Source: Xylanimicrobium pachnodae JCM 13526 = NBRC 107786
GTDB taxonomy: Bacteria > Actinomycetota > Actinomycetes > Actinomycetales > Cellulomonadaceae
Length of the DNA stretch: 64,000 bases
Assembly: GCA_001592145.1 (NCBI GenBank)
Contig: BCWJ01000005.1
Span: 62,001 to 126,000, forward strand
Direction of reading: 5' to 3'
Position 1 is the first letter of the stretch. Each line of letters starts with the position of its first letter. The notes under the pieces are model-generated. The model did no database searches, was not told where the DNA came from, and saw only the letters and a program-made list of their open reading frames with translations. Made by a program: the position numbers and the translations under genes. Below, piece by piece: positions 42,936 to 51,752 of this stretch.

Positions 42936-44709
42936 CGGCACGGCTGGTGGCCCCGCGACCGGCGACCCCTCGACCGGCGACCCCGCACTGGTGGTCACCC
43001 GCGACCTGGAGGCCGTGTTCGCGTCGGGTGACGGCGTCGGCCCGCTCGACCTGGTGATCGCACCGGGGGAGCAGGTGCTGGTGCTGGGCCCCTCGGGTTC
43101 CGGCAAGTCCACGGCGCTGCACCTGCTGCACGGAGCCATCCCGCACACCATCGACGCGCAGGTCACCGGGGCGGTGCGCGTCGCCGGGCGCGACGTGCAC
43201 CGCACGCCCGTCGCCGCGCTCGCCGACGTCGTCGGCGTCGTCGCGCAGGACCCCGAGACCGGGGTGTGCCTGCCCGACGTCGACGACGAGGTCGCCTTCG
43301 CGCTCGAGAACCTGGGGGCGCCGACGACGACGATCGACGACGCCGTGCCCCGCGCGCTCGACCTGGCGGGCGCACGGCACCTGGGCGGGCGCCGCACCGA
43401 CGAGCTCTCCGGCGGCGAGCTGCAACGCGTGGCGCTCGCGGCCGCCGTCGCGGCGGGGCCGGCCCTGCTATTGCTCGACGAGCCGACCGCCATGCTCGAC
43501 GCGGCGGGAGTGGCCAGCGTGCGGGAGGCCGTCGCGCGGGTTGCCCGGGGCGGCGCGGCGAGCGTGCTGGTGGAGCACCGGCTCGACGAGTACGCGGGCG
43601 ACGCCGGGACCGCGGGGCTGCCCGCCCGGTGGGTGGTGCTCGACCGTGACGGGCGGGTGCGGGCCGATGGACCGTCTGCCCAGGTGCTCGCGGAGGCCGG
43701 CCGGGACCTGCTCGCCGACGGGTGCTGGCTGCCCGTCGACGCCGAGCTGGACGTGCTGTTCGGCAGCGCGGACCTCGACTCGCCGCAGGTGCGGGCCGGG
43801 ATCGCCGAGCATGCCGGGCGGGTGCGCGAGCGCGCCGAGGAGCGGTCGCGACGGGCTGCGGTCGGGCCAGTGGGCGCGGGCGCTCTCGCGGGTGTGGGGG
43901 AGGGCGAGGTGCTGCAGGCGTGCGGCCTGGACGTCGCCCCGCTCGGCGCACCCCGGCCCACGCGGCGGCGCCCCGGGCGGGCCGTGCTGCGCGGCGTGGA
44001 CCTCACGCTGCACCCCGGCGAGGTGGTGGCCGTCGTCGGCGAGAACGGTGGCGGCAAGACGAGCCTGCTCGCCACCCTGGCCGGGGTGCGGCCACCGCTC
44101 GCCGGGACGGTGCTGGGCCCGCGGCCGGGCCTCGTGTTCCAGAACCCGGAGCACCAGCTCACCCGCCTCACGGTGCGCGCGGAGATCGGCGCCGGGTTGC
44201 CGCCCGGCCCCGCGCGCGACGCCGCCGTCGACGACGCCCTGGACCGGTTGGGCCTGACCGACCTGGCCGAACGCAACCCGTTCCGCCTGTCCGGCGGGCA
44301 GAAGCGGCGCCTGTCCCTGGCCGCCGTCCTGGTGCACGACCGGCCCCACCTGCTCGCCGACGAACCCACGTTCGGCCTGGACCGGCACGGCACGATCGCC
44401 GCCGCGCGGGCGCTGGCCGCGCAGGCGCAGGCGGGCCGCGGGGTCCTGTTCACCAGCCACGACCTGCGCACCGTGGCCGCGTACGCCACGCGCGTCGTCG
44501 TCGTCGGCGACGGGCGGCTGCTCGCCGACGTCGACCCGCACACCCTGGTGCGCGACGACGCCCTGCTCACCGCCGCGCGGCTGCGGGTGCCGCGCCTGGT
44601 GCGTCACCTGGCCAGGTCCGCCCCCGGCGCCGCCACGTTGCGCACGGAGCTGCAGGGGCTCGACGACGCCGTGCTCGGGCTGTCCCAGACCGCGGGGGTG
44701 CTGCCATGA
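42925..44709 (+). CDS. ykoD: ECF transporter ATPase, two fused ABC domains (YkoD)
   Basis: A 594-residue protein with tandem ATPase domains. The first has Walker A GPSGSGKST, signature LSGGELQRVALAAAV and Walker B LLLLDEPTAMLD. The second has GENGGGKTS, FQNPEHQLTRLTV, LSGGQKRRLSLAAVL and LLADEPTFGLD, then TSHD. The second Walker A has Gly in place of the usual Ala/Ser (GGGKT), which is tolerated. GTG 42925 follows GGGAGG. Together with YkoE and YkoC it forms the complete importer, with YkoF as accessory. Confidence 0.95.
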   Translation: MSGDGTAGGPATGDPSTGDPALVVTRDLEAVFASGDGVGPLDLVIAPGEQVLVLGPSGSGKSTALHLLHGAIPHTIDAQVTGAVRVAGRDVHRTPVAALADVVGVVAQDPETGVCLPDVDDEVAFALENLGAPTTTIDDAVPRALDLAGARHLGGRRTDELSGGELQRVALAAAVAAGPALLLLDEPTAMLDAAGVASVREAVARVARGGAASVLVEHRLDEYAGDAGTAGLPARWVVLDRDGRVRADGPSAQVLAEAGRDLLADGCWLPVDAELDVLFGSADLDSPQVRAGIAEHAGRVRERAEERSRRAAVGPVGAGALAGVGEGEVLQACGLDVAPLGAPRPTRRRPGRAVLRGVDLTLHPGEVVAVVGENGGGKTSLLATLAGVRPPLAGTVLGPRPGLVFQNPEHQLTRLTVRAEIGAGLPPGPARDAAVDDALDRLGLTDLAERNPFRLSGGQKRRLSLAAVLVHDRPHLLADEPTFGLDRHGTIAAARALAAQAQAGRGVLFTSHDLRTVAAYATRVVVVGDGRLLADVDPHTLVRDDALLTAARLRVPRLVRHLARSAPGAATLRTELQGLDDAVLGLSQTAGVLP

Positions 44710-45452
44710 CCGACACGCAGCCGACCGGCACGCAGCCGACCGGCACGCTCCTCGAACGCCGTAACCCCACCGTGAAGGTGGCCCTGCTGTGCGCGGTGTC
44801 CCTGACCACGCTGTTCCTGTTCGACCTGTCGGTGCTCGCCTGGCTGTGGGGCCTCGGCGTCGTCGGCGCGCTCGCGACCACCCGCCTCGGGGCGCGGCGC
44901 CTTGTCCTGGCGCACGCCCCGTTCGTGGCGTTCGGCGTCGGGCTCGTGGCCGTCAACGCGGTCACCCGGCCGGGCCCGGCGCTGGTCACGGTGCTGGGCA
45001 TGGACGTCACCCGGGCGGGACTGGCCGTGGGGGCGGCGCTCGCGTTGCGCGCCCTGCTGATCGGCGTGGTCACGGTCGCGTTCCTGGCCTCCACGCCGCC
45101 GCGCGAGCTCATGGTGAGCCTGACCCGTCACGCCCGCCTCTCGCCGCGTTACGCCTACGCGCTGCTGGCCGCGCACCGGATGCTCACCGCCATGCCCCGG
45201 CGGTGGGCCACCATCCGGGCGGCGCAGGCGGTGCGCGGCTCGGGGCCCGCCCTGCCCGAGGCCGGCCGCGCCGTCGTCACCCTGCTGGTGGGCGCGATCC
45301 GCGGGGCGGAGCGCACGGCGCTGGCGCTCGAGTCGCGGGGGCTGGGGTCGGGGCCGCGCAGCGTGTGGCACGTGGTGCCCCTGACCTGGGCCGACGGCGT
45401 TTTCGCGGTAGTGGTCACGGGGGTGGCAGGGGCCGTGCTGGCGTTCGCCTAG
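44706..45452 (+). CDS. ykoC: ECF transporter T component, YkoC type
   Basis: A 248-residue membrane subunit with about five helices that couples the ATPase to the S component. The family coupling motifs are recognisable as ARLSPRYAYALLAAHRMLTAMPRRWATIRAAQAVRG and VGAIRGAERTALALESRGLG (Ala-Arg-Gly type). ATG 44706 overlaps the ykoD stop (ATGA). The 3' end overlaps the convergent MFS gene by 4 bp. An N-terminal TGTQPTGTQPTGT duplication is an oddity of this copy. Confidence 0.94.
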   Translation: MTDTQPTGTQPTGTLLERRNPTVKVALLCAVSLTTLFLFDLSVLAWLWGLGVVGALATTRLGARRLVLAHAPFVAFGVGLVAVNAVTRPGPALVTVLGMDVTRAGLAVGAALALRALLIGVVTVAFLASTPPRELMVSLTRHARLSPRYAYALLAAHRMLTAMPRRWATIRAAQAVRGSGPALPEAGRAVVTLLVGAIRGAERTALALESRGLGSGPRSVWHVVPLTWADGVFAVVVTGVAGAVLAFA

Positions 45453-46696
45453 GCCCCCTCGGTCACCGGCGTCGGCGCGCGGTGGCGGCCCAGGGCCGCG
45501 ACGACCACCACCAGGACGACGGCGCCGAGCGCGTTGATGGCCTCGAACCCGCCGACCGCGAGCACCGGGCCGGCCACGGCAGCGGCGGCCGCCCCGGCGT
45601 AGTTCATCGTCGCGTCCGCGGCGCCCTGCAGGGACACGCGGACCGCCGGGTCGGGGGTCGCGGCGATCATGGCGGACCCGGCCAGCGTGGTGGCCGACCA
45701 GCCCAGACCCAGCAGGAACAGCGCCGCCGCCGTGAGCGGTCCCGTGTCACCGCCCGCCACCGCGAAGCCGAGGCCCAGCGCGCCCACGAACAGGCCCACC
45801 CCCACCCATGCCGTGCGCGCTGCGCCCACCCGGTCCGTCAGCCAGCCGAACACCGGGCTGAGCGCGTACATGCCCAGCGTGTGCAGGCTGATCACCAGGC
45901 CCACCAGCTTCAAGGTCATGCCGTGGTGCTGCATGTGCAGCGGCGTCATCACCATGACCGCGACCATGATCGCGTGCCCGCCCGCCACCGCGACCACGCC
46001 GGTGCGCGCGGCGGGCTCACGTCCTGCCCAGCGCAGCGCCGCCAGCGCCCCCACCGGGCGGGCACCGCGACCGCGTGCGGCGTCGTCGTCGGCGCGGAAC
46101 CGCGGATACGCGACGACGACGACGAGCCCCGCCAGCGCGAAACCGACCAGTGAGAACAGGTACGGACCCGCGAGCGTGGGCAGGCCCAGGTGCTTGCCCA
46201 GGCGGTCGCCGGGGTCGGTCAGGTTGGGGCCCAGCACGGTGCCCACCGTCGTCGCCCAGATGACCAACGACATCGCACGCCCGCGGCGGGCGGGGGCGAC
46301 GTGGTCCGTCGCGGCGTACCGCGACTGGAGGTTGGTGGCCTGCGCCACGCCGAACAGCGCCAGCCCCGCGAGCAGGATCGGCAGGCTGTTGCGCGCCGCA
46401 CCCCACAGGATCACCCCGGCGCCCACCACCGCCACCGCGTACCCGATCCCGAGCGACCAGCGCCGCCCGCGCGTCGCCGCCAACCGCGCCAACGGCACCG
46501 CGACCAGACCCGCACCCAGCACGCCCGCCGCCTGCCCCACCCCGGCAGCCGCGGTGCCCCCGGCCCGCTCGATCACCAGCCCGCCGACGGCGAAGCCCGA
46601 CGCGACGCCCACCCCGCCCAGCAGGTTGCTGAGCGTCAGGGCGGTCAAGGCGCGGCCGAGGGCGGTGCGTGCGGTGGTGGTGGCGGTGCGGGGCAT
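45449..46696 (-). CDS. MFS transporter
   Basis: 415 residues with about twelve hydrophobic segments. The loop between helices 2 and 3 is LARLAATRGRRWSLGIGYAVAVVGAG, the A-motif position. The second half opens after FRADDDAARGRGARPVGALAALR with GHAIMVAVMVMTPLHMQHHGMTL and a second motif FGWLTDRVGAARTAW. The MQHHG segment resembles actinobacterial YcaD/YttB-like MFS proteins. The substrate is unknown. ATG 46696 is taken because the longer frame begins in non-coding-looking sequence. Confidence 0.88.
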   Translation of the reverse strand: MPRTATTTARTALGRALTALTLSNLLGGVGVASGFAVGGLVIERAGGTAAAGVGQAAGVLGAGLVAVPLARLAATRGRRWSLGIGYAVAVVGAGVILWGAARNSLPILLAGLALFGVAQATNLQSRYAATDHVAPARRGRAMSLVIWATTVGTVLGPNLTDPGDRLGKHLGLPTLAGPYLFSLVGFALAGLVVVVAYPRFRADDDAARGRGARPVGALAALRWAGREPAARTGVVAVAGGHAIMVAVMVMTPLHMQHHGMTLKLVGLVISLHTLGMYALSPVFGWLTDRVGAARTAWVGVGLFVGALGLGFAVAGGDTGPLTAAALFLLGLGWSATTLAGSAMIAATPDPAVRVSLQGAADATMNYAGAAAAAVAGPVLAVGGFEAINALGAVVLVVVVAALGRHRAPTPVTEGA

Positions 46697-46885
46697 GGGC
46701 CTGCCTTCGGGGTCGGTCGGGTGTCGCGCGAGGTCTGAGAGTCTCTTCTCCGTGACCATCATTCGGCATGCGGCGCCCGTCCGGTTCCCGAGTCCGGCCC
46801 CGTGAGAGCTCGCCCGGAGGCTCACCTGCGCCCGGCGCGACCGAGGGCCTCGACGCCGGGGCCAAGCGCGCCCTCGCATGAACGC

Positions 46886-47344
46886 GTGCCCGTTCCCCGA
46901 CGCGTCCTGCGCAGCGACGATCCCGCCGCGGCGGCCCTGCTCGACGGCGGGTGGAAGGTCATCGCCCGGTCCTGGGGGGCCGGGCTGAGGTCGAGCAGCA
47001 TCGACGTGTCACGCACCGCCGCCGCGACCGTCGTCGGCGGGATCGACGTCCGCGAGCTCACGCCCGACGACGTCGTCGCCGCGCTTGCCCTCGACGCCGC
47101 GACCCTTGACGACTATCCCGGCGACATCGCCACGGCGCACACGCCGCTGACGGCGCGAACCGCGACGCCGCGCCCCGAACGGCGCGCCTGGGGTGCGTTC
47201 GCCGGGACTGAGCTCCTGGCCATGACCTACGTCGACGTCGCAGGCGAGGCAGCGAACCGGGCCCTGGGGTACGAGCTCGACGAGGAGTGGTGGACGCTCG
47301 CTGCACCCCGTCGACCGGGTGACGGGTCCGATGAACCCGCCTGA
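46886..47344 (+). pseudogene. GNAT acetyltransferase lacking the acetyl-CoA core
   Basis: The frame from GTG 46886 encodes about 152 residues. The N-terminal half reads like a GNAT protein (GGWKVIARSWGAGL, VRELTPDDVVAALALDAATLDDYPGDIATAHTPLT, RRAWGAFAGTELLAMTYVDV). The end reads like the last helix and strand (ANRALGYELDEEWWTLA). The segment that should lie between them, with the RxxGxG/A acetyl-CoA motif and about 45-50 residues, is missing in frame. I infer an internal deletion and a non-functional enzyme; it could still be made as a protein. Confidence 0.6.
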
Positions 47345-47478
47345 GTCCGACGCCGCGATGCCAGACGATGGCGAGGAGCCGGCTCCCCTCCGGCGCGGCT
47401 CGAACCTCCCGCTCCGCGCGGGCGCGCTCACCTTGACGGGGTGCCCGCGTCCCTGCTGAGGTCGAGCTGCTGCACCGC

Positions 47479-47976
47479 CTACGCGTCGCGCATGAGCACC
47501 ACGGGAAGGACGGCGCCGGTCAGGCTCCGGCGGTCCTCGTGACCGACGACGGTCAGGCCGAGGTGCTCGTAGATCGCGATATTGCGCGTCTCGGCGGCAC
47601 GGACGCGGCACGACAGCCCGCGCAGCCCCATCTCCCGGGCTGCACCCCGCAGCGCCTGGACGAGCGTGGACGCCAGTCCACGGCCGCGCGCCGTGGGCAA
47701 GATCGCAAGCCGGCCGAAGTACAGAGTTCCGTCGCTGGCGGTCTGATACTTGACCATCGCGACCGCCTCACCGTCGGTGCGGGCGATGGCCAGCCGGGTC
47801 CCGTCCCGCATCTCGTTGCGCAGCGAGCGGGGTGTCTCGAACATGGCGCCTGACGCCTCACCCCGAGCGCTGTACTCCGCGAACGCGCTGTGCATGACGG
47901 TGATCGCTGCGTCGACGTGCTCCGTTCCCACGTTCAGGTCGATCTCGATCGGGGCGTTGCCGACGTCCGTACTCAC
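47479..47976 (-). CDS. GNAT N-acetyltransferase
   Basis: A 165-residue acetyltransferase starting with GTG at 47976. Motif A is complete: LYFGRLAILPTARGRGLASTLVQALRGAAREMGL with the RGRGLA acetyl-CoA loop (about residues 97-102). RAAETRNIAIYEHLGLTVVGHEDR follows. The N-terminal part ITVMHSAFAEYSARGEASGAMFETPRSLRNEM matches a subgroup of single-domain GNAT proteins. The acceptor is unknown. It is the last clearly chromosomal gene before the integration scar. Confidence 0.88.
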   Translation of the reverse strand: MSTDVGNAPIEIDLNVGTEHVDAAITVMHSAFAEYSARGEASGAMFETPRSLRNEMRDGTRLAIARTDGEAVAMVKYQTASDGTLYFGRLAILPTARGRGLASTLVQALRGAAREMGLRGLSCRVRAAETRNIAIYEHLGLTVVGHEDRRSLTGAVLPVVLMRDA

Positions 47977-48033
47977 GGGCGGAGAGAGTACCCGCCGGTC
48001 CTGCGCCGCGCTCGGCGCCCTCCGGCTACGCGA

Positions 48034-48063
48034 AAGGGCCGCTGACCTGCGTCAGCGACCCTT
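48034..48063 (-). terminator. Terminator of the truncated tRNA/tmRNA
   Basis: AAGGGCCGCTGAC (48034-48046) pairs with GTCAGCGACCCTT (48051-48063) with one mismatch and a 4-nt loop. On the minus strand it is followed by TTTCG. It lies 4 bp past the tRNA 3' end, as expected for a tRNA gene terminator. Confidence 0.75.
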
Positions 48064-48067
48064 CCAG

Positions 48068-48104
48068 TGGTGGAGCTAGGGGGATTCGAACCCCCGACCT
48101 TCTC
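48068..48104 (-). other. Orphan 3' end of tRNA-Ala or tmRNA: attachment-site scar
   Basis: On the minus strand this reads variable loop AGGTC, T arm GGGGG-TTCGAAT-CCCCC, acceptor strand TAGCTCC, discriminator A and encoded CCA. Sequence upstream does not form an anticodon arm or 5' acceptor strand. It is thus a displaced 3' fragment, the usual product when an island integrates into the 3' end of a tRNA or ssrA gene. TAGCTCCACCA fits tRNA-Ala (GGGGCTA 5' end) or ssrA. Confidence 0.8.
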
Positions 48105-48579
48105 CTGAGGGTTCACATCCCAGGCTCATGCCTGAGGGGACGTCTCTCGCGCCGGGTCGGCATGACGGCAACCAGCGGGAACGCTGGAAATCAGCCAATC
48201 CTGAACGCTTGAATCCATCGTTCCACACGCTGGCGCCCGTGGGCTCTCATCGTCGGCCGCTAGCCGGGAACGCGCGTGCGACGGCGTACGCGGACGACCA
48301 TCGCGTACGTAATGCGTACGTCAGGGGGGCACCTTCTGCAACACCGGGCGTTGCAGTAGTAGTGAGTACATCGTGCCGGGGCCTGCGTGTGGTCAGGCGA
48401 CACGTGGGGCCAGATCACGCGACAAGGACCCGCTGGCCGGCTCGGTCGGTCCGGCCAGCGGCCAGACAGGGCCTCCATGCGCAACCTGCAAGACCTGGGA
48501 GGCGGACTCGGTGACTATCGCCCGACACAGTTCATCATCGAGCGCCCTCGCGTCGACAGACGCGAGGCGCCGCTGGAGC
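48105..48579. other. Non-coding-looking junction region of the island
   Basis: No convincing gene. It holds clustered GTACG-containing palindromes (about 48280-48325) and a perfect hairpin CGCTGGCCGG/CCGGCCAGCG (48431-48440 and 48451-48460). Confidence 0.5.
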
Positions 48580-48711
48580 CCGGGCGGCCGCGTCGCGAAC
48601 CAGGACGCGACGGTGGGGGAACCCAAACGGCTGCGCCTGCGCACGTTCACGATTCCCGCCACGATCGCCCGCCGAGCCGGTGCCCGCGTGCTGCGACGCC
48701 AGCCGGCGTGA
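48580..48711 (+). pseudogene. IS1380-type transposase, C-terminal fragment
   Basis: The plus-strand frame ending with TGA at 48709-48711 reads GEPKRLRLRTFTIPATIAR then RAGARVLRRQPA. This matches the C-terminal WEPKRLRLR signature of IS1380-family transposases as I know them. Only about 40 residues remain. It points toward the larger minus-strand fragment, so the two pieces are not parts of one intact gene. Confidence 0.6.
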
Positions 48712-48715
48712 ATAG

Positions 48716-49650
48716 TTTGCGCATCCGGTCCACGTCGGCGAACCGCAGCCGCACGCCGGGGAGTTCGGCGATCCAGGCGCCGTCGCGGACCCAGTCGTGC
48801 GCGTCGCGGGCGGGCCTCCACGCGTTCGCCTCGTCGACGTCTTTGAGCAGGTCAGGGAATGGTCCAACAGGACGAACCCGAAGGAGTAGCCGAGCCGCTG
48901 CGGGGCGGGAAACTCGATGAGCCTGTGGGCGGACCTGGCCCCGTCGGCGCGGATCAGCGCCTGCGCGATGCCCGGCTGCGGCCGCGGCGTGATCGGGCGG
49001 CGGAGCCGGCGCCTGCTTGATGACGGCGAGGTGGTCGCCACCCGTGTGCTGCCGGCGTTGCCCGGGCGCGGCAGCATCGCCAGCGGTTCCCCGGTGCCGT
49101 CCCGGCCGTGGGCGACGAACGCGGCAAGCGGGTGGAAGCCGAACCCGCGTCTGAACGTCGGGCGCGCGTTCAGATTCTGCGAGTGCGCCATCACCAGCCT
49201 GGCGTACCGTCGATGACCAGCGGCGACCTCGCCTCAGCGTCGTGGTCCGGGGCGTGCTCACCGGCCAGCGCCTACGCCGGCGCACGAGTGTGGGCGCGAG
49301 CAGTATCGATCGCCGTTAGCACCGCATCGGCCTGTGCCGCCAGGGCCGCGATGGTGCGCGAGATCTTCGGATCCGACGCGACCGGGCCGTAGAGCGCGGG
49401 CTCAGGCCGCACCTGGGCGACGTCGGCCAGGCAGTCGCCGCCGAGTGGCGAGCGTCATGGCCAGCTCGGTGACCACCTTCGCTGGTTCGTGCCTGGCGAG
49501 CGGCTTACATCACCCTGCCAGCGACTTGCTCGACGCGGCGTCCAGCCCGGCCGCGCGAATCGTCTCAGCGGCACCCCGCCGGCGTTGCCCACCGGGCCCG
49601 CGGGCCGGACATCACAGTTCACGCGCGGGTAGAACCCTCTACGCTTACGC
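48716..49650 (-). pseudogene. IS1380-type transposase, N-terminal and central remnant
   Basis: Reading the minus strand across several frames recovers the family order. AETIRAAGLDAASSKSLAG is at about 49,517-49,568. GDCLADVAQVRPEPALYGPV and SDPKISRTIAALAAQADAVL lie at about 49,300-49,445, and ALAGEHAPDHD at about 49,240. ARPTFRRGFGFHPLAAF and MLPRPGNAGS are at 49,060-49,170, then DHLAVIKQ, LIRADGARSAHRLIEF, and AWIAELPGVRLRFADVDRMR near 48,730. At least four frameshifts and a stop in the hinge make it non-functional. The catalytic C-terminal part is absent on this strand. Confidence 0.7.
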
Positions 49651-49713
49651 ACCTGAAGACGTGCTCCATGGTCGACCACTATCCGGACGCCCTCAACGGT
49701 GAAAGCCTGAGGA

Positions 49714-51597
49714 CTATCGCCCCTTGCGGTTCCTGCGCAGGTCCGCCATCAGGCGCTCGTCAGACCGGAGGATCTGGAAGGCGCGCACGGGAGAGTGCAC
49801 GAACGCGGCATGGAGCCGGTCATCAACTGCGGTCGGTGCGACGCCAAGGGTCTCGATGATGCCGAGAGCGGTGTCGGCGACGTAGGCCCACTGGAGCGCT
49901 GTCTGCGTCTTCGCGGGTCGCAGCCATGCCTCGTTCCCTGCGACGTGGAGTGCCGACACACGTTCGCGGACCCGGTCAGCGGTGCCCTCGCCCAGCACCG
50001 CGGACGCCAGGGTCATGCCGAGCAGCGTGGCAACCAGCGGAAGTTCCTCCCAGCCCGCTGCCTTGCCGCGCAGTGCCTCCGGCCACTCGACGGCGCTGTG
50101 AGCGCGCGTTGCCGTCGACAGCAGCGCGACGAGATCGCGGATCCGCGACTGCGACTTCATCGCATCGCCGCGTGCCGTCGCCCTGTCGAGGAACGAGTCG
50201 ATGTGGCGTGCAGTCGATAACTTGCGGACTGTCCCGTTGCTGTCCACGGGGTCGGTCAGGACGAGCGACGAGAGCCAGGAGACGACCTTCGTGCGCTTGA
50301 ACCGTTCGGTGCTGACACCGCACGACCCGATGTAGCTACCGACGGCGCGAACCTCGACCTCGACAGGTGTGAGGAACGGCGCGGTGACCTCGAAGCCCGG
50401 CCCATCCCCGGCGACGGTCGCGAAGGCCCTCATGACGTCGAGCTCGTGATAGACCGCGTTGCGGATCTCCTCCGCGTTGAGGTGCTTCCCCTGCTTGTTG
50501 TAGAGGTTGAAGACCTCGTGCACCTGCCGCGGGGTTGCCTCGAGGTACTCGATGATGGGCACCTTGTAGTCGGTGGCGCCCTCGAACACGTCGAAGACGC
50601 TCGCCTCACCGCCGCCGACGAGGACGATCTCGTCCTCGATCTCGTGGAAGAAGCGTCCGGCCATCCGACTGAGCTCCGTGCCCTCCCCGAAGTCCTTCGC
50701 GAGCGGGAAGGGGAAGTAGAGCAGGCGTTCGGTTGCCAGGGTCAGGGTGTCACCGGTCGCATCCTTCCAGGCACGACGGAAGGCTGGGTAGTCCTTCTGG
50801 AAGAGGTGCTGAAGATCGTGGCCCGGGCGTGCGAGATCCGCATCGCGCACCGCGCGCAACGCGCTCGGGTGCTTGCCCACGAAGCGGAGGATCGACGTCA
50901 GGCGCTGCTTGCCGTCGACGACCTCGTAGGGGGACGACGCGATCGAGTCGGGTCGGAGCACGATGATCGACGGCAGAGGGATGCCGCGCAGGATGGACTC
51001 GATCAGCAACTGCGCGTCCTTGGTCGGCCACACGTCACCCCGCTGGTATGTCGGGTTGAGATCCAGCTTCTCGCGCTCCGCCTTCATCACGAAGTCCCGG
51101 ATGGTCCAGGTGTCAGCCTTCGCCCGTATCGGCTCACGACTGGAGGCGACCGTCGCCTCGTCCCATGCGTCATACCAACGTTCTGAGGCGGCCTTCGGGG
51201 TGGACTCCTCGATGTCTCCGAGATACCGCTCGCGAAGCGCGACAGCACGCTCCACCCGCTCAAGAAGGTGCTCGAGACCCTGCACGGTCAGGCCGATGCT
51301 GTTGGTCTCGACGTTGCCCGCAAGCCCTCCCTTGCCCAGGCCGGAGAAGAGGTCTCGCAGGACCTCCTTGGTGCTGAGGTAGCTCTCGATCCGCTGGTCG
51401 AGACGCAACCAGTCCTGGACGAGTTCGAGGTAGTCGACCCAGGCCTCGCTGCCAAGGTCGACGTCCGACGACTCGAACGCGCGCGCGACGGCCACACCCT
51501 CCGGCGTCGCTGACGGCTGCGACAGGGCAGCGAGCCCCTGGGCCAGCGCGATCTCCAGGGTCTGGCGGTCGGCGTCGACCGCCTTAAGGGTTGACAT
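49714..51597 (-). CDS. DUF262-domain protein
   Basis: 627 residues. Residues 1-165 are a helical N-terminal extension. A DUF262 (ParB/Srx-like) domain then has NPTYQRGDVWPTKDAQLLIESILRG (from 181) and the motif DGKQR at 228-232, intact relative to the DGQQR used for nucleotide binding or hydrolysis in GmrS-type proteins. The C-terminal 250 residues (FNLYNKQGKHLNAEEIRNAVYHEL and onward) are unassigned; I see no DUF1524 HNH domain, so it is not a standard GmrSD. ATG 51597 has GAGGAG eight bases upstream. It diverges from the helicase operon, sharing a 155-bp control region, which links it to that system. Confidence 0.85.
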   Translation of the reverse strand: MSTLKAVDADRQTLEIALAQGLAALSQPSATPEGVAVARAFESSDVDLGSEAWVDYLELVQDWLRLDQRIESYLSTKEVLRDLFSGLGKGGLAGNVETNSIGLTVQGLEHLLERVERAVALRERYLGDIEESTPKAASERWYDAWDEATVASSREPIRAKADTWTIRDFVMKAEREKLDLNPTYQRGDVWPTKDAQLLIESILRGIPLPSIIVLRPDSIASSPYEVVDGKQRLTSILRFVGKHPSALRAVRDADLARPGHDLQHLFQKDYPAFRRAWKDATGDTLTLATERLLYFPFPLAKDFGEGTELSRMAGRFFHEIEDEIVLVGGGEASVFDVFEGATDYKVPIIEYLEATPRQVHEVFNLYNKQGKHLNAEEIRNAVYHELDVMRAFATVAGDGPGFEVTAPFLTPVEVEVRAVGSYIGSCGVSTERFKRTKVVSWLSSLVLTDPVDSNGTVRKLSTARHIDSFLDRATARGDAMKSQSRIRDLVALLSTATRAHSAVEWPEALRGKAAGWEELPLVATLLGMTLASAVLGEGTADRVRERVSALHVAGNEAWLRPAKTQTALQWAYVADTALGIIETLGVAPTAVDDRLHAAFVHSPVRAFQILRSDERLMADLRRNRKGR

Positions 51598-51752
51598 CAA
51601 GTTGCTCCTCGCACTCGTCCCGCGGACCCGCGCCAGAGTAGCTCCGGTCACCGACAGGTCGTGCGTGGCCACGGGTGAAAAGGTGCCGCGAACTACAAGG
51701 TTGTCGGTGGTCCCTCACATAATGACCATGCATCCAAAGGAGGTTGACGCAC

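Noticed and set aside
48647-49285. Minus-strand ORF as an intact unknown island gene
   Set aside because: It is one frame of the decayed IS1380-type transposase; neighbouring frames supply the missing family motifs.
49714-51597. DUF262 protein as a classical type IV GmrSD restriction enzyme
   Set aside because: No DUF1524 HNH motif is visible in it or directly next to it in the same operon.
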